NCBI GenBank assembly: GCA_910591455.2
Contig: OU342809.1
Location: 20,439,427-20,503,426 of the forward strand
Source of the DNA: Pholis gunnellus
Taxonomy: Eukaryota; Chordata; Actinopteri; Perciformes; Pholidae
Length of the DNA stretch: 64,000 nt
Direction: 5' to 3'
The translations under genes were made by a program, and so were the position numbers. The notes below the pieces were generated by a model. The model had not been told where the DNA came from and did no database searches. It saw only the letters and a program-made list of their open reading frames with translations. How positions within the stretch are numbered: the first letter of the stretch is position 1; every line of letters begins with the position of its first letter. Positions 22,763 to 34,510 of this stretch are shown one piece after another.

Positions 22763-25700
22763 CCTCAAGGGAATGACACCTGCCAAGGAGAGCAGGCACA
22801 TGTATACACTCCACGTCCACACACCTGATATTTTCTGATCGTATTTTGCCATATTTGCCTTTGCGCTGGTCCCACGTCAGTTCTTTCAAGTTAGGACAGA
22901 GTATGCCAGCTGACAGTGTGTATTAGTAGCATTAGAGAGAATACCACAGAGACAGTTTAAGGCTTATGTCTCGCAGGCATTGTAGTCAGCGCTGGATTGT
23001 CATTGTATGCCTTCATCTCTGGAGTCAGTTTGAGGTCACCAAATGTCTTGGCTTTATGTACTCTGCCAGTGACGGAGGTAAGGTATAATTGACTCATTGA
23101 AGGGATTTAGGAAACTTGAGTGACATTTGGTGGTGTTTCATCTGACGCAGGATCGGTTGTCTTTCTTTGTCGGCCCTGACGGGAAAATGGGAAGACATTT
23201 TAAAATGTGGTTGTGGTGCCACTTGTCTTTGTCAGTCAATCCGTCTACTGTGAGATGCCCTTTCATCTTCAGTCTTTTTAGACCGACTCACAGCAGATGT
23301 CTTCATTAGTGTGCAACTTTAACATACTGTCCTCTAGTCCGATAATTGTTGGATCTGTCATACTGCTAAAGGTTTGGCAGGAAAAGCGAGTTAATCGAAA
23401 CAGATTTGGCCATATTTTGACTCTTTCCTTACATCCATCTTCCTTTGTGTCTAGCCTTACGTCTCCCCATATCTAGGCATATTAAATACGTGCTATGATG
23501 TGACTCTCAGGCCCGACAGGCTCAAAGTAGTCATAATTGTCTTTTCCGTTTATAAAATCCTTTCTTCTCCATTACTCTAACTTCTTTCATACTCTCTCCA
23601 ACAAAGACTGCCGTATCCCATCAGAATTCTGAATCAAGTCCCCATGAACATGCAGCAACGAGCTACTATTGCAGCCCTGTCTTCCATTTTCAAATGGCCG
23701 ACCGCGCTGCTTTGACTGTCGGTGCTTGTCCTCTCCATTCCCACAGAAGGAAGCTTCCTCTTTCTTTTTTCGATGCCTGCTGCAGAAGGGACTCGTGTGA
23801 GATTGCTCTCTTTGTGTAACTAGTGTGTGCAATAATAAGCTAAGGAAATGAGTGCTATTGCCTCACTTCATGTTAACATTATACATACATCAGGAGGTAG
23901 ATTGCTGCCGGCTCAGGTTTCAGAGCGCAGGCCGTCACAAGCAGTAGTTTATGGGAGAGATGAATGAACTGTTTCCATGCCATCATGTCAATCAAACCAC
24001 AGTTCGACCCCCGTCTAAATGAATACGTCTTTTCATCCACCGGAGTGGAAATTGTCTTGGGTGTTTTCCTTGACTGAACACATACAGAAAGTGTCTGCAA
24101 AGGGCATAGCAGGAATACACTGTAAGTCAATCAGCACGTTTGACCTGCTGGGAAATACAAGTTTAGCAGCCTGCAGCTCCGTCTCTCTTTTTATGGCAAG
24201 AAAGGATCCTCAGGCTTCCATTTCGGAACAGCAGTGCAAATTCCAAGAAAGTTGTCCTGCATGATGACCAGATACCACTGTGTTCCAAACCTCTGACGCA
24301 CATCAGGACGCCCCACACAAAACCCCTTCTAAAGAAGAATTGCAGTGCTCAGTGTTGACATTTTTGTCCTGCATAGAATATGGTGTTGGTGTGAGTTAGG
24401 TCCCACGTCAAGCTTTATCTCCTTAAGAGGGATTTTGCGCCATGCTGCTTTCCAAGGAGACACTTTTTTTTTTTTTAAAGCTCACTGCAGATGCAGAGGT
24501 TGTGATTGGTGGATTTCTGTGAGACATTCAGGGCAGGTAAAACTCATTTACACAGTCGATAATCATGGCTTCATGAAATATGGTCGTACAGAATCAATTG
24601 TATACAGCCCTAAAGTTTCGATTGTGCTGCGGTGAAGTCTGCATATAGATAGATAGCTAGCTCATGCGGCCGCTTGCACATGCACTGCAGTCTCCAAGAA
24701 GCTGCTGAGAGTCCTCAACAGCACTAGTTGCTGCAGCTGGGGCTGTTGGGCTGACTGGCTGATTGAATAGCTGGCTTGCTGGTCCACTGCTGTGATCTGG
24801 GCCAAAAGAGGAACTCCAGGACTCATCTTTTGTGTCCTCATCCAGCACATACCTCACATGCTTGCACACTAGAAAGGAAAAGCCCGCATTTACCAGTCTT
24901 GGCGAATCTTCCCCAGTTTATTTCTGTGCCTCCTTTGTTCGCTCTTTCACTTTCTCTCTCTCCCCTGTTTCTCTGCGTCTAACTGTGGTAAAGAAAGCCT
25001 CTGTCATGCCCAATTCCAGATGTTGAAGTTACTCTGAAGGGAAGAGGCGAACCATTGTATAATTACAAATGTACACAATTAAGATCCGGTTTTAAGACCG
25101 GCTCTAATCTTAGTTGGATGCCTCTCTTGGCCGCCCAGAGAGTGAGCTTTATGTTGTTGTGCGGAGCGAGTGCACGGCCGCCTGCGTGGCGCCCTCAAAC
25201 AGAAAGCCCTGTAAAATAATCCAGTCTTCTCTTTAAAGGGGGATGTTTTACTCTGCTGTTTTGGAATTTGTGCACTTCACAATCAATGAGGTCTCCAGTG
25301 CTCACACCCTCATTAGGAATGCTGTGTGTGAGCATTCTTGCTTATATTTCTATGTGCTCATGTGTGGTGGGGTTGCATCTTTATGCCTATATGTGTCAGA
25401 AAAAGCTCCAGCAAATTCATATGTATCTCATTATTGCAGACGACAACACCCCCAGAGCGTGGAAAAAAAAAACAAACAGCAATAAAAACAAGTACCAATA
25501 CAATTACAGTGAAGTTCTTGAATGGTGCCATTTCTTAAATGAACAACAGAACCCGTTCATGGGACCCCAACGTCATTTGGTTACATTCATGTTGTGGTGG
25601 TTTACATTAAATGTTTGCTTTGAGTTTGTTCTTTGGATGGCGTTTTTCCATCGCAGCTATTAATTGTTGGTCTTCTATAACCGTGAGTGCAGATGTAGCT

Positions 25701-26702
25701 GAGTAAAGTCCCTTTCCATGGCCTGCATAGTGCCTGTTCTCTGCAATACCTGAGCCGTCTTTTCCAGCATCATGTGTGGTAGCCTGCAACTGGCTCGCAC
25801 GAGCACCCGTACGTTCATCTATGTTCACGCTCCGGGAAATTGGAGGCTTGCTGATGCGCTGCCGAGTTAAGCTTCATTTTAACTTGATACCTTCCTTGAA
25901 CTCTGCCGAAACCATATATGATATCCCTTTTCTCCTCTCTGTGTGCTGAGCTTCAACAGCTCAGAGCTTTCTCCCGTTTACAGTTGTCGAAAATAGTTTG
26001 TCTCCTTTCATCCGCCTCCCTTTTAAGTCACACTTCTCTGACACCAAAGACGAGATGGAAGCCACAAGTGTTCTCTCCCTGTAATTTTCCATGTCTCCCG
26101 AAGCACAGAGCATGAGCAGATGGAGATGCAGCTCTCTGTCCACATGTGTGCACGCACACGTAATTCTGTGTGTGTTGCAAAATAAATCCATCCAATAACT
26201 TTCTGAATCCCTACTCTCGATTTTCCTCAATTCCTTTTTGGTACCCTACGTGTCATAGTGCGATGTTGTAACATCTGTTCACTGAAATCTCAAAGCCTGA
26301 AATGAACTTGATCACTGACTGCAATTCCTCAACCTCACCCCTCTCCCATACACCCCCCCCCCCTCTGTCCCCACCCATCCCGTCCTCTCAAGCGTTGGTC
26401 AGGGGGACCTGGCAGGTGATCCCTTGTTACATCCCTCCTATACTTTGAGAGGACAAAAACATTTCCTGACCCCCTTCTATCCAGTCTCCCCTCCACACAC
26501 ATACCACCCCCCAGCCAGACATCCCTGTCTTGTCCCAGCTAGCTAGCGGCTGCAGAGCGAGGGAACAGGAGGCCCCACCACTGGGCCAGCTGTTCCAGAC
26601 CCACTCGCCGCCCTGGGCCCCACATTCCCTCATTCAAGGGAGCTTTGTAGTTCTGACATCTTGGAACAGTTGAGCAGCTCAGCTTCTAATGCTGCTGTAA
26701 TG

Positions 26703-26765
26703 GTGAGAGAGAGAGGGGGAGACAGAGAGAGAGAGAGAGAGAGGGGGGGAGGGAGGAAGGGGAGG
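26703..26765. repeat. Polypurine GA/G-rich tract
   Basis: Sixty-odd nucleotides nearly all A or G, with a core of GA repeats. Confidence 0.9.
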
Positions 26766-27286
26766 AAAAAAGAATGAGGCAGGCTTTATGTGTGCTTGCT
26801 TGTTACGCTCAATCTCGCCACTCCTCCCTCCTTCTATCCCTACAGCCCCCTCATCTTGAATCCCTTTACTGTACTTTTACCAGGCAGCTACACTTGGGTG
26901 TTTTGGTTATATCCCATCTAGACTCCACTACAGAGCATTTGATGCTGTCCTGTGTCCATACCATATTGTCTTGACACTTACGCAGTGTAATAATCGTTCA
27001 TTTTCCATGCAGTGTATCGTAATGTTCCATACAGTCTTGTATCTGTTAGCTGCAGTCTGTTCCTAACCCAGACAGTCTGAGCCACACTGTGGTGTACTGT
27101 GTTTGTACCAGGCACCTACTGTATTTGTAGGAGTCTGCTAGACTCCTGGTTAGATCATACTTGACTGCACTGTGCCGCACTGTACTTTGCTGTGTAGCTG
27201 GTGTATTGGCCAGCAGTGGCATCCTTACCCTGTGCAGTAAGCGTCTTGTGAACTGCGAGGATGTCAGCTTTTGGGACGTTAGCTAG

Positions 27287-27430
27287 GATGCACTGGTGTT
27301 GCGGCGGATCCCAAAACTCGGATTGTAGCACGCTTTTGAGTCACGGATCGGATTGGCAGAAAAAAGAAAAACGGGCGCAAATATAACTTATTTTTTGGCT
27401 GCCAATTCCAATTGCCTGTTGTCGATGAGC
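27287..27430. mobile_element. Probable hAT-like repeat fragment (GGATC-rich terminus)
   Basis: TGTTGCGGCGGATCCCAAAA, then ACTCGGATTG, TTTTGAGTCACGGATCGGAT and GGCAGAAAAAAG resemble the end of a fish interspersed family whose consensus runs GGTGCAACGGATC, AAAACTC, GAGTCACGGATCGG. The other end is not seen, so the element is either truncated or decays into the following AT-rich DNA. Confidence 0.4.
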
Positions 27431-27442
27431 CATATACAGATC

Positions 27443-27460
27443 GTTGTTGTTGTTGTTGTT
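27443..27460. repeat. (GTT)6 trinucleotide repeat
   Basis: Six GTT units. Confidence 0.9.
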
Positions 27461-30252
27461 TTGTTATAGCTGCTGCTTTACAAGGCTCCAGCGTGTATAT
27501 TTTTCACCGCCGTCTCAAAAACAATCTCAGTTGTCAGAAAAGTCATAAATTCTAAATGTTATTGTTAAACTTTTTTATATGATAATCTATATTGGTTATT
27601 TACACAAAAACACTTGCATCAAGTGATTAGGAACACAGATCAGCAGAAAGCGAGATCACAGTAATCAGTTAGATTTCATTGATGAGGAAAATATGGGTAG
27701 AAAGAAAGATCTGTTCTCTGCAGCTTGTTTCATGCCGCTGAGAAGTTTTCATCTCATGCAGCCCTATTGAGAGTGTTATCTGCAGCCTGAAGTCTGCTGC
27801 TGAATCAATGATGACTTTCTTCCTCATGTTTTAAGCCTTTGGATATGCATTAAGTTCGGTATCATGCGAGTGCCAATGCTTTAAGCCAGTCAAGAAAAGC
27901 GTGCGCTCATCTTTGTTTTGGCAGACGACGCCTGTCACCTGCCAACGGCGTGCTGCTGTTGTTTGCACTTAAATGGTTTCTGCTTGTTCGTTTGGTATGC
28001 CTTTTATTCCCAGAGCTATCTGATGTCACAACTTATAATATGGATGATTGGCATAGTTCCCATGGTGCTGAGTTTTAGCTCGCTGAACTCCAGGACTTTT
28101 GCCAGCCTTGCACTTTACATGGCCTCATTTCTCCTCAATGACATGCCATTCAGGAAAGGCCAGTTTTATGGGGTAATCTAGAAGGTTTATCTGAGGTTAT
28201 GGAATTGTAGATCTCAAGACCAGACTAATTGCTCTCTCCACTCCCTTGTCACAGTGGAAGGGCTATTTGCTCAGGCCACTTATCCGCTGCAATCAGTTCA
28301 AGTCACTTTTGCTCCACAAAAACCTTCATGGGAAACTCTGTCTGATCAGGTGCCAAGAGAGGTTTAAACAACCCAACCCAAAACAGTGCGCTGCTCACAT
28401 GCCTGTATTTGTGCATCTATGCATGAGTACATGTGTTTTCCTGTCTTTCATGGCGGCTAAAAGACGTGTGCCTCAAATAGGGCTACTCAAAGTTCAGAAA
28501 ATCTTGATTTGCAACAAACAAACTGGGCTCATAGCTTGCAGGAACTCTCTGGTCAATGACATGCAGACCTTTTAAATTCCTCTGAGTGCAACTCCCTCAA
28601 TAGTCGCACTGATGGAGCTTTCTTACGCAGTTGATGCATATTTTTGCTCTCTCATTCCAACGTCCTGCAGATGCATGACACACATACAATGAATATCCTC
28701 TTGTTTGAATTTTGTAAGCAGCAGAAAAAGATTGTCTGCGTGTGAGAGAAACAGAAGTATGAATAGAAAAGAAGGACCAAGCGTGTAAGATGTTTCCTTA
28801 CATGTTGCAGTACCTTCTGGTGACCTTAAGATGGAACTGCTGCATTCATTTTAATGCTTTCCTTACTAAGAGTGGCCACATGCCATAGTGAGTATACTGG
28901 TTTATACAGTCGGTCAAGTAGTGTGAGGGTAAAATCCCCATATGTACATGCTTTACAATATGCTAAATGAATGAATAAATGGGATGACCTCAAGGCTTGA
29001 ACAATGTGATCTAAAATGTGTCATATTATACCACCAACTGATTTAAACAACAGTGACAGCACAGTTGCACCATAACATGCTCAGGGGCTTGCAGGGAATC
29101 ACATGTGTACAAAAGGCTTATAGTGACTTCATAAATAGAAAGAGACGTAATCAACTAAATCATGGTGACACAAATATTGCAGTATTCTTACTCCTGACAA
29201 CAACTTGTTTCTATTTTTAAACCTAATATTAACTCCGATCCACACAATTAATGTCTTTTAGAAAGCTTATCATATTATCAGGAGACTTTTTTTTTAACAG
29301 GAAGCCCGCGTTACGGTGGAGTGTGGAGTTTGAAAGTTGTGAGCATTTAGGAGTCTAATGGCACGTGCTATCCAATTTTATTATGGGAAATGTAGGATTC
29401 CACACTTGAGACTAGAAGTCAGAAGAGCCTCTGCTACTTTGTATTTAAGAAAACTTTTTGTTTTATCTCAGCCCCCCAACTTTATGGAAGTGCAATACTA
29501 AATCATTGGACTGACCCTTAAATGACACATAAAAGCCAGTTGCATGCATTCTTTTAAAATTACAAGATACATTTCAATTGTACTTAGCGTTTTAAACATG
29601 TTACAATATATGAAATATGAGCAGTTAAATTATTTCACATGATTTCTGAATCATGAGCCAGCATAATAAATTACTGAGGATTTGAGCATTAGTTTAGATG
29701 AAACAATCAGCAAGAGTATCTGACGCATGTTGATAAAATGTATTTACATCTTTGATGACTATACGGTTCATCTCACACCGACTCAACCCGCCATTTCTCA
29801 GATGCTGTGATGCAGTTACCCTCATCATCTTTACCGTTTTACTAAGTGGAGTAAAACGCTGGCAACCTATTAGTGATGTACTCACTCCATTGAGACCAAT
29901 TATCTCCACACGTTGTAGCAGGTGTAAAAGCACAAAGAGTGAGCTCATAAACGCTGGGGCAATTTAACTGTCCAAACATAATTGATTTTCTTTTAATATT
30001 CACCATGATCGGCTGAAGCCAAATACAATACATACATCTTAAATTCCACCATATGGCACAACAGCTCAACCACCTGTGCTGCTTCTGAGTCATCTTTTGA
30101 TTGTGTTATTGCTGGTGGTGATTATAACGACACAAAGGATGAACATAGCGTCAGACTTATGTAGTGAATACAATGCACAGAATAGAGTGTTTACATTTGA
30201 CATATGTATGTATTGAATTTTACAACAAAAGCTATGTTTCAGCAGTTGGGAG
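27461..30252. other. Non-coding DNA, no gene seen
   Basis: No recognisable coding region, RNA gene or transposon. Short open frames lack motifs. An acceptor-like T-run plus AACAGGAAG occurs near 29286-29304 and again at 30661-30679, with no supporting exon. Confidence 0.5.
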
Positions 30253-30270
30253 TTTTTTTTTTTTTTTTTT
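30253..30270 (-). repeat. Poly-A tail of the L1-like element (poly-T on plus strand)
   Basis: Eighteen T residues on the plus strand at the 3' boundary of the LINE. The adjacent AGCAGTTGGGAG is the place to look for a target-site duplication. I did not find its partner near 33.1 kb. Confidence 0.75.
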
Positions 30271-32341
30271 CCTGTATTGGTGCAAAAAGAAAACAGGGGA
30301 GAAGTACCCAAGAAAAGAATAAGAAAACAAATTGACGTACAGAGATACATGATAAGTAACAAATAAACAAACTCCAAAAAAGGGATGAAATAATAGTCAC
30401 AATAATTCTAATAATATCATCTTGAATAATGAAAAAAGAACAATTAAATCATTATTATCAATAACTATTAGAAATTTGTATGAATATAATAAATACATAT
30501 TTTAAATAACTAGGTGGTAATAATAAGGAAGGCATAATAGCATATAAATAAATAATGAGTGGTTAGATAAGCGTCAGTTATTGTAGGAAGGAGAGTCCTA
30601 ACAGGGCTAGGGGAAGGTTGTTGGGGTGAGGATATGTCCATGTTTGTTTGTATGTAATGATTTTTTTTTTAACAGGAAGATGAGTAATATTCATAAATGT
30701 GGCCCGAAAATTGTGAAATCAATCTATTTGGTTGGTGAGAGGTTATTTCTGTCTTTGCAGCGAAGCAATATATAGATATTTGTTTCAAATGTTAAGGGGA
30801 CTAGTATGGGTTGTTCATATTTCAGTGGTGGTTCAACTGAGGAAAGGAGCCCTAAAAGACATACAGAAGGGGAAGCTGGAATGACGCGACCTACAGTTGA
30901 GGATTTTGTATCTGTTTGTACAGAATGTTTGAATGATTGGGCAGAGCCAGGTGGCATGAAAATAGTCATCTGTAATGTGCAGTGTGTACAGATGTTGTTG
31001 TCCGTGAGTCCCATTTGATGTAGTTTATATTGTTTGAGGTGAACTATGTGTAGAATTTGTAATGACTAAGTTGCAGTTTGGAGATATGGGTCATTGAGAA
31101 GGTGTAATTGTTGACGCACATCCAGGAATTGCTATTGATGCTGACAGCAAGGTCTTTTCAAGAAGCTGTTACTACCAATGTCGTATCTCCGTATTAGTGT
31201 TTTGTATGGAATGACTGAACCTTGATCAAGTAAGTGTTACATATGTGTAATTCCTGCTCTTTTCCATGAATTGAATGCAAGTGGTTTATTTTGATCTCAA
31301 AGTCCAGGTTGTGCCAGATTGGGTTGAATTTATTTGTCGTTTTGGGATGTCCAGTTCGTAGGTTGAATTTCCACCAAGCTGTCAGAGCCACTGCTACTAA
31401 TGGATTTTTGAAATAATGATGTTTTTAATTGACTGGGTACGATGATTTGCAAGGTGGTTGAATCAGAAATTTGGGACGACTAGAGCTCCGTGGTCTTTGG
31501 GTTTTTAAAGAATATTTTTGATAATGATAATTTGATTTGTGGTTTTGAATGTCTCTGGTATAATTTTGTTATGAGAGTCTAAAGTTTTGAACTAATGTGA
31601 TGCAGTTTGGACAGAGTCATAGAAAACAATAAGGTTTATTTTGGGTAGCAGGCTAATTTTTACTGCTGCTATTCTTCCAATTCGTAAGATGTACAAGTTT
31701 TTTGCTTTTTCGTAATGGAGCGTTATTCAAAAGCTTGATAGAATTATTGATACCAAGGTATTTAATGTTACCTGTTGTTATTGTGAGAGGGAGTTTTGTA
31801 GACACAATATTACAGTTTTCCTCGCAGTGGTAGAATTTTAGATTTAGTTCATGGAATAGTCTGACATATTTTGAGAAAGTGGAAATGAGATTGAGGACTT
31901 CTGGAAAGGCTGTTGAGGAAAGGTATAGTAGGATGTCATCTGCATATAAACCAATTTTGTGGTGAAATATCCTGACGGTATACCTGTGATACGTTCAATG
32001 AATGTGGCAAACAGTAATGGAGAGGGTGGACATCCTTGTCTTGTGCCCTGCTTCATTGTGAAGCGTTGAGAGATGGGATTGTTGGTTAGGACTACAGCAG
32101 ATGTTGAGTTGTAAAGAGTTCTAATACACTGAACGAATGACTCTAGTTCAATGCTACCAAAGAAGGTATAGATGTTGGAAATAGTTGATATATGATCTGA
32201 ACGATAGAGTCGTTGAGTTCAATGAAAGATATCCACTCCCTGGAGAGGAAATTCCTAAAATCTTATCTGCTAGAAGAGAAGTGCCACCTACTTGAGAGGG
32301 ATGGGGCTGTTTTGTACTAGATTGATGCCGACTGGGCTATG

Positions 32342-32349
32342 GTCTAAAT
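32342..32349. repeat. Left target-site duplication of the hAT element
   Basis: GTCTAAAT, matching CTCTAAAT at 32921-32928 in seven of eight bases. Confidence 0.85.
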
Positions 32350-32920
32350 CAGTGGTCGCCAAACTACGGCCCGCGGGCCGGATGCGGCCCGCCTCCACAT
32401 TTGGTCCGGCCCCCTGAACAATACCAGAGACGCATTATGATTTTTTTTCAGTCTGCACAATTAACCGAATTTTAATTGCGATCACGATTTTGGCTGCCAC
32501 GATTAAATGAGCATGATCGTCTGCGATATTAACGTTTAAAATACGTGCTCTGCTACATATCAAATCAAACGCTTCCTGAATCAGCCAACCACCAGGGGGC
32601 GAACGAGATGAGAGCTGTCATGCGCGCACCCTGTAGAAGTAGAAGAGTAGAAGAAGTAGAAGAGCCGAGAGCTTGAAGGATGAGTACTTGTGCTTAATTT
32701 ATTTACACGCTGGCATGTCATGTCTGTCACTACATGGTCGCGCGTTTTCAATTCCCCTGCTCTCTGTATCGCGCACGGCGGTGTCCCGCCCCGATCCGCG
32801 CGCACGATGCAACAGTCGCTCCCCCCCCCCCCCCCCCCCCCCCCCCCCCATAATCGGGCCCTAGGTCAAACGATATGTTCAGTGATGTGGCCCTCACAGG
32901 AAAAAGTTTGGGGACCCCTG
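32350..32920. mobile_element. Non-autonomous hAT element, 571 bp, with 8-bp target duplication
   Basis: Left terminus CAGTGGTCGCCAAACTACGG at 32350. The right terminus, read in reverse complement from 32920, is CAGGGGTCCCCAAACTTTTT followed by CCTGTGAGGGCC. These are the classic hAT inverted ends (CAGNGGTC-CCAAACT). Flanks are GTCTAAAT (32342-32349) and CTCTAAAT (32921-32928), an 8-bp duplication with one difference, as expected for hAT. No transposase can be read. The interior (about 32450-32820) contains AATTAACCGAATTTTAATTG and CGATTAAATGAGC, which resemble yet another fish repeat, so the element may be composite. A 29-nt C run lies near the right end. It sits inside the endonuclease of the L1-like LINE and is therefore younger than that element. 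Confidence 0.88.
32821..32849. repeat. Poly-C run, 29 nt, inside the hAT element
   Basis: Uninterrupted C homopolymer. Length is probably unstable and hard to sequence. Confidence 0.95.
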
Positions 32921-32928
32921 CTCTAAAT
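32921..32928. repeat. Right target-site duplication of the hAT element
   Basis: CTCTAAAT, the partner of 32342-32349. Confidence 0.85.
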
Positions 32929-33090
32929 GGTCTGAAATAGCCAATATGAGAGTAACTTTTATGAGGGTGTGAGTAATAGAAACATTATTTGTTTAAAGAA
33001 TTCCTAGATCTTCCCTGAAGTTGGAGTTATGAATGAGGGGCTTGGCATAAAAAAGTTTTTTCAACCACAGAGATGACAGAGTCAACACAT

Positions 33091-34144
33091 TTTGAATATT
33101 TTTTTTTTCTAGACAAGCCTAGACACGTCCTATGTTTTCATGGGTGTAAAACCTGATCTGGAGTCATGGATGGATCAGTTTCCAGCGCTCAGAAGCATAA
33201 TGAATATGCATCCTGGAGCTCTGGAGGTTTTCAGGGGGCTGGGTATTTTCTTTGAGGCCCACAGGTGTGCAACCGTCTGGGGTCTAACCGTTAAACCAGT
33301 CTTCCTTGAAAGATAGTCTCCTCTCTGCCAGCCAAACCAACAATTTACTTTGATACTGTCACACCTTGCGGACTTAAGGCGTAGTCGTTTTGATGATCCC
33401 AGTCCTCCTGTAGCCAATATGAATTAACTGTGCGTATGTGTGTATTACCTAAGGATAATTGAGGATGAGTCATGTGAAAGTGTGTTTGCAATGTCTATGT
33501 TTACATTTTTGTTTGTACGGTCGTTGGTAGGCAGAAGTGAAAAAGAGCGTGGGTAGTTTCCTTGACTTAAACCACACATTTCACTAGAACACCACGTGGT
33601 CAATTGTTAACTTTGTTTTGTGTATCAAAGTATTTTTTTAGGTCACCTCAGTTGTGACAATTATCATCATCGCAGTCCTTAATTTTTGTTCTCATTTAAA
33701 GCTGAATGCTTTTCATAGATCACCTGCAGTGCAATACTTGACGGTGACGGTTTTCAAAGCATGCATAGATATAATACCTTGCAGTTATGCAGAATAATGA
33801 GATCTTATACCAGTAATTCTCGCCCTCATGGTTGTCATGGTACATATAACCTAAAAGTTTGAGCATGTTGTGTGTGTGAGAGGCACCAAAGTAACCGTTG
33901 TCAAGCTAACAAAAGGCAGAATGGAAACGTAGTGACGCAGTGAAGACTACATGCACGTCCTGTTCTTGGTATTCATTTTTTGGAGGATTTCTAGGAATGT
34001 AAGGGAAACTGGTGTTTTTGGTTGGTGTTTTCTATTTCCTGTTTGTTTTTTTGTATGGCATAACTCATAACCATACACAACTGTTGTTGCCGCTCCTATT
34101 ATAACGGCAGTCATAGGTTTAGGTTTGGTGTTGAAGGTTGCTAG
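33091..34144. other. Non-coding DNA, no gene seen
   Basis: Nothing recognised. Short open frames only. Confidence 0.5.
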
Positions 34145-34510
34145 TTTAAAGGGACAGTTCAAAAGTACTTATTTTTCCTCTTGAGTGCTATTTATCTATC
34201 TCCATTGTTTTGGTGTGAGTTGCCTAGTTTTGGATATATTGGCTGTAGAAATGTCTGCCTTCTTTCCAAAACAATGGGACTTTATGACACTCGGCTTGTG
34301 GTGCCTAAAGGATCCCAAGAAATATTAAAGATAATGATAATAACAAAACTAATAAGTAATACAAAATATATATTTGATAATAATAAAAGATACATTTGAA
34401 AAACTCAATAGCAATGTCTCTTTCCATAAATCATGACCTGGTTACTCAAGATAATCCAGATCTTGTTGTGAGCAGTTTCATGTAGGGCCTATGCTTGAAA
34501 GAAAATAGTT
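34145..34510 (+). repeat. Fish interspersed repeat (AAAGGGACAGTTC family)
   Basis: AAAGGGACAGTTC is followed by AGTGCTATTTATC, TTTTGGTGTGAGTTGC, GTAGAAATGTCTGCCTTC, GACACTCGGCTTGTGGTGC, GCAATGTCTCTTTCC, GACCTGGTTACTCAAGATAA and TTGTGAGCAGTTTCATGTAG. These blocks occur in the same order in a high-copy repeat that I recognise from percomorph genomes. An AT-rich insertion interrupts it near 34325-34395. I do not know its class; it encodes no protein. Confidence 0.6.

Larger units (their letters stand above)
21495..27286. other. Long stretch of non-coding DNA
   Basis: No gene or confident transposon. Short TG repeats lie at 21732-21750 and 22744-22762, and a purine-rich (GA/G) tract at 26703-26765. 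The GC- and G-rich segment at 21820-22030 explains the unusually long open frames on both strands there. An acceptor-like sequence near 22425 precedes a 24-codon stretch free of stops, but no donor follows. Confidence 0.5.
30253..33090 (-). mobile_element. L1/Tx1-like LINE, 5'-truncated, poly-A tailed, interrupted by a hAT element
   Basis: Minus-strand retrotransposon. Upstream of the hAT insertion (32929-33060) the minus strand reads YAKPLIHNS and then ISDH, the end of an L1-type endonuclease. The SDH motif is split by the insertion, and downstream of it the frame resumes LDHSPVGINL. After an apparent internal deletion come reverse-transcriptase blocks: FVQCIRTLYN, then TRQGCPPSPLLF at 32009-32044. 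A perfect active-site block, KIGLYADDILLYL, lies at 31920-31958 in a different frame. The sequence FSQNMSDYSMN also fits the L1 pattern. The C-terminal part (about 30700-31800) is recognisable only in short pieces. A poly-T run at 30253-30270 is the poly-A tail on the minus strand. Stops and frameshifts are numerous, so this copy is dead. The lineage name is inferred from motif style. Confidence 0.85.

Noticed and set aside
29286..30679. Two acceptor-like T-run plus AACAGGAAG sequences (29286-29304 and 30661-30679).
   Set aside because: Both lack a following open exon. The second lies in the LINE 3' region. Similarity is probably chance.
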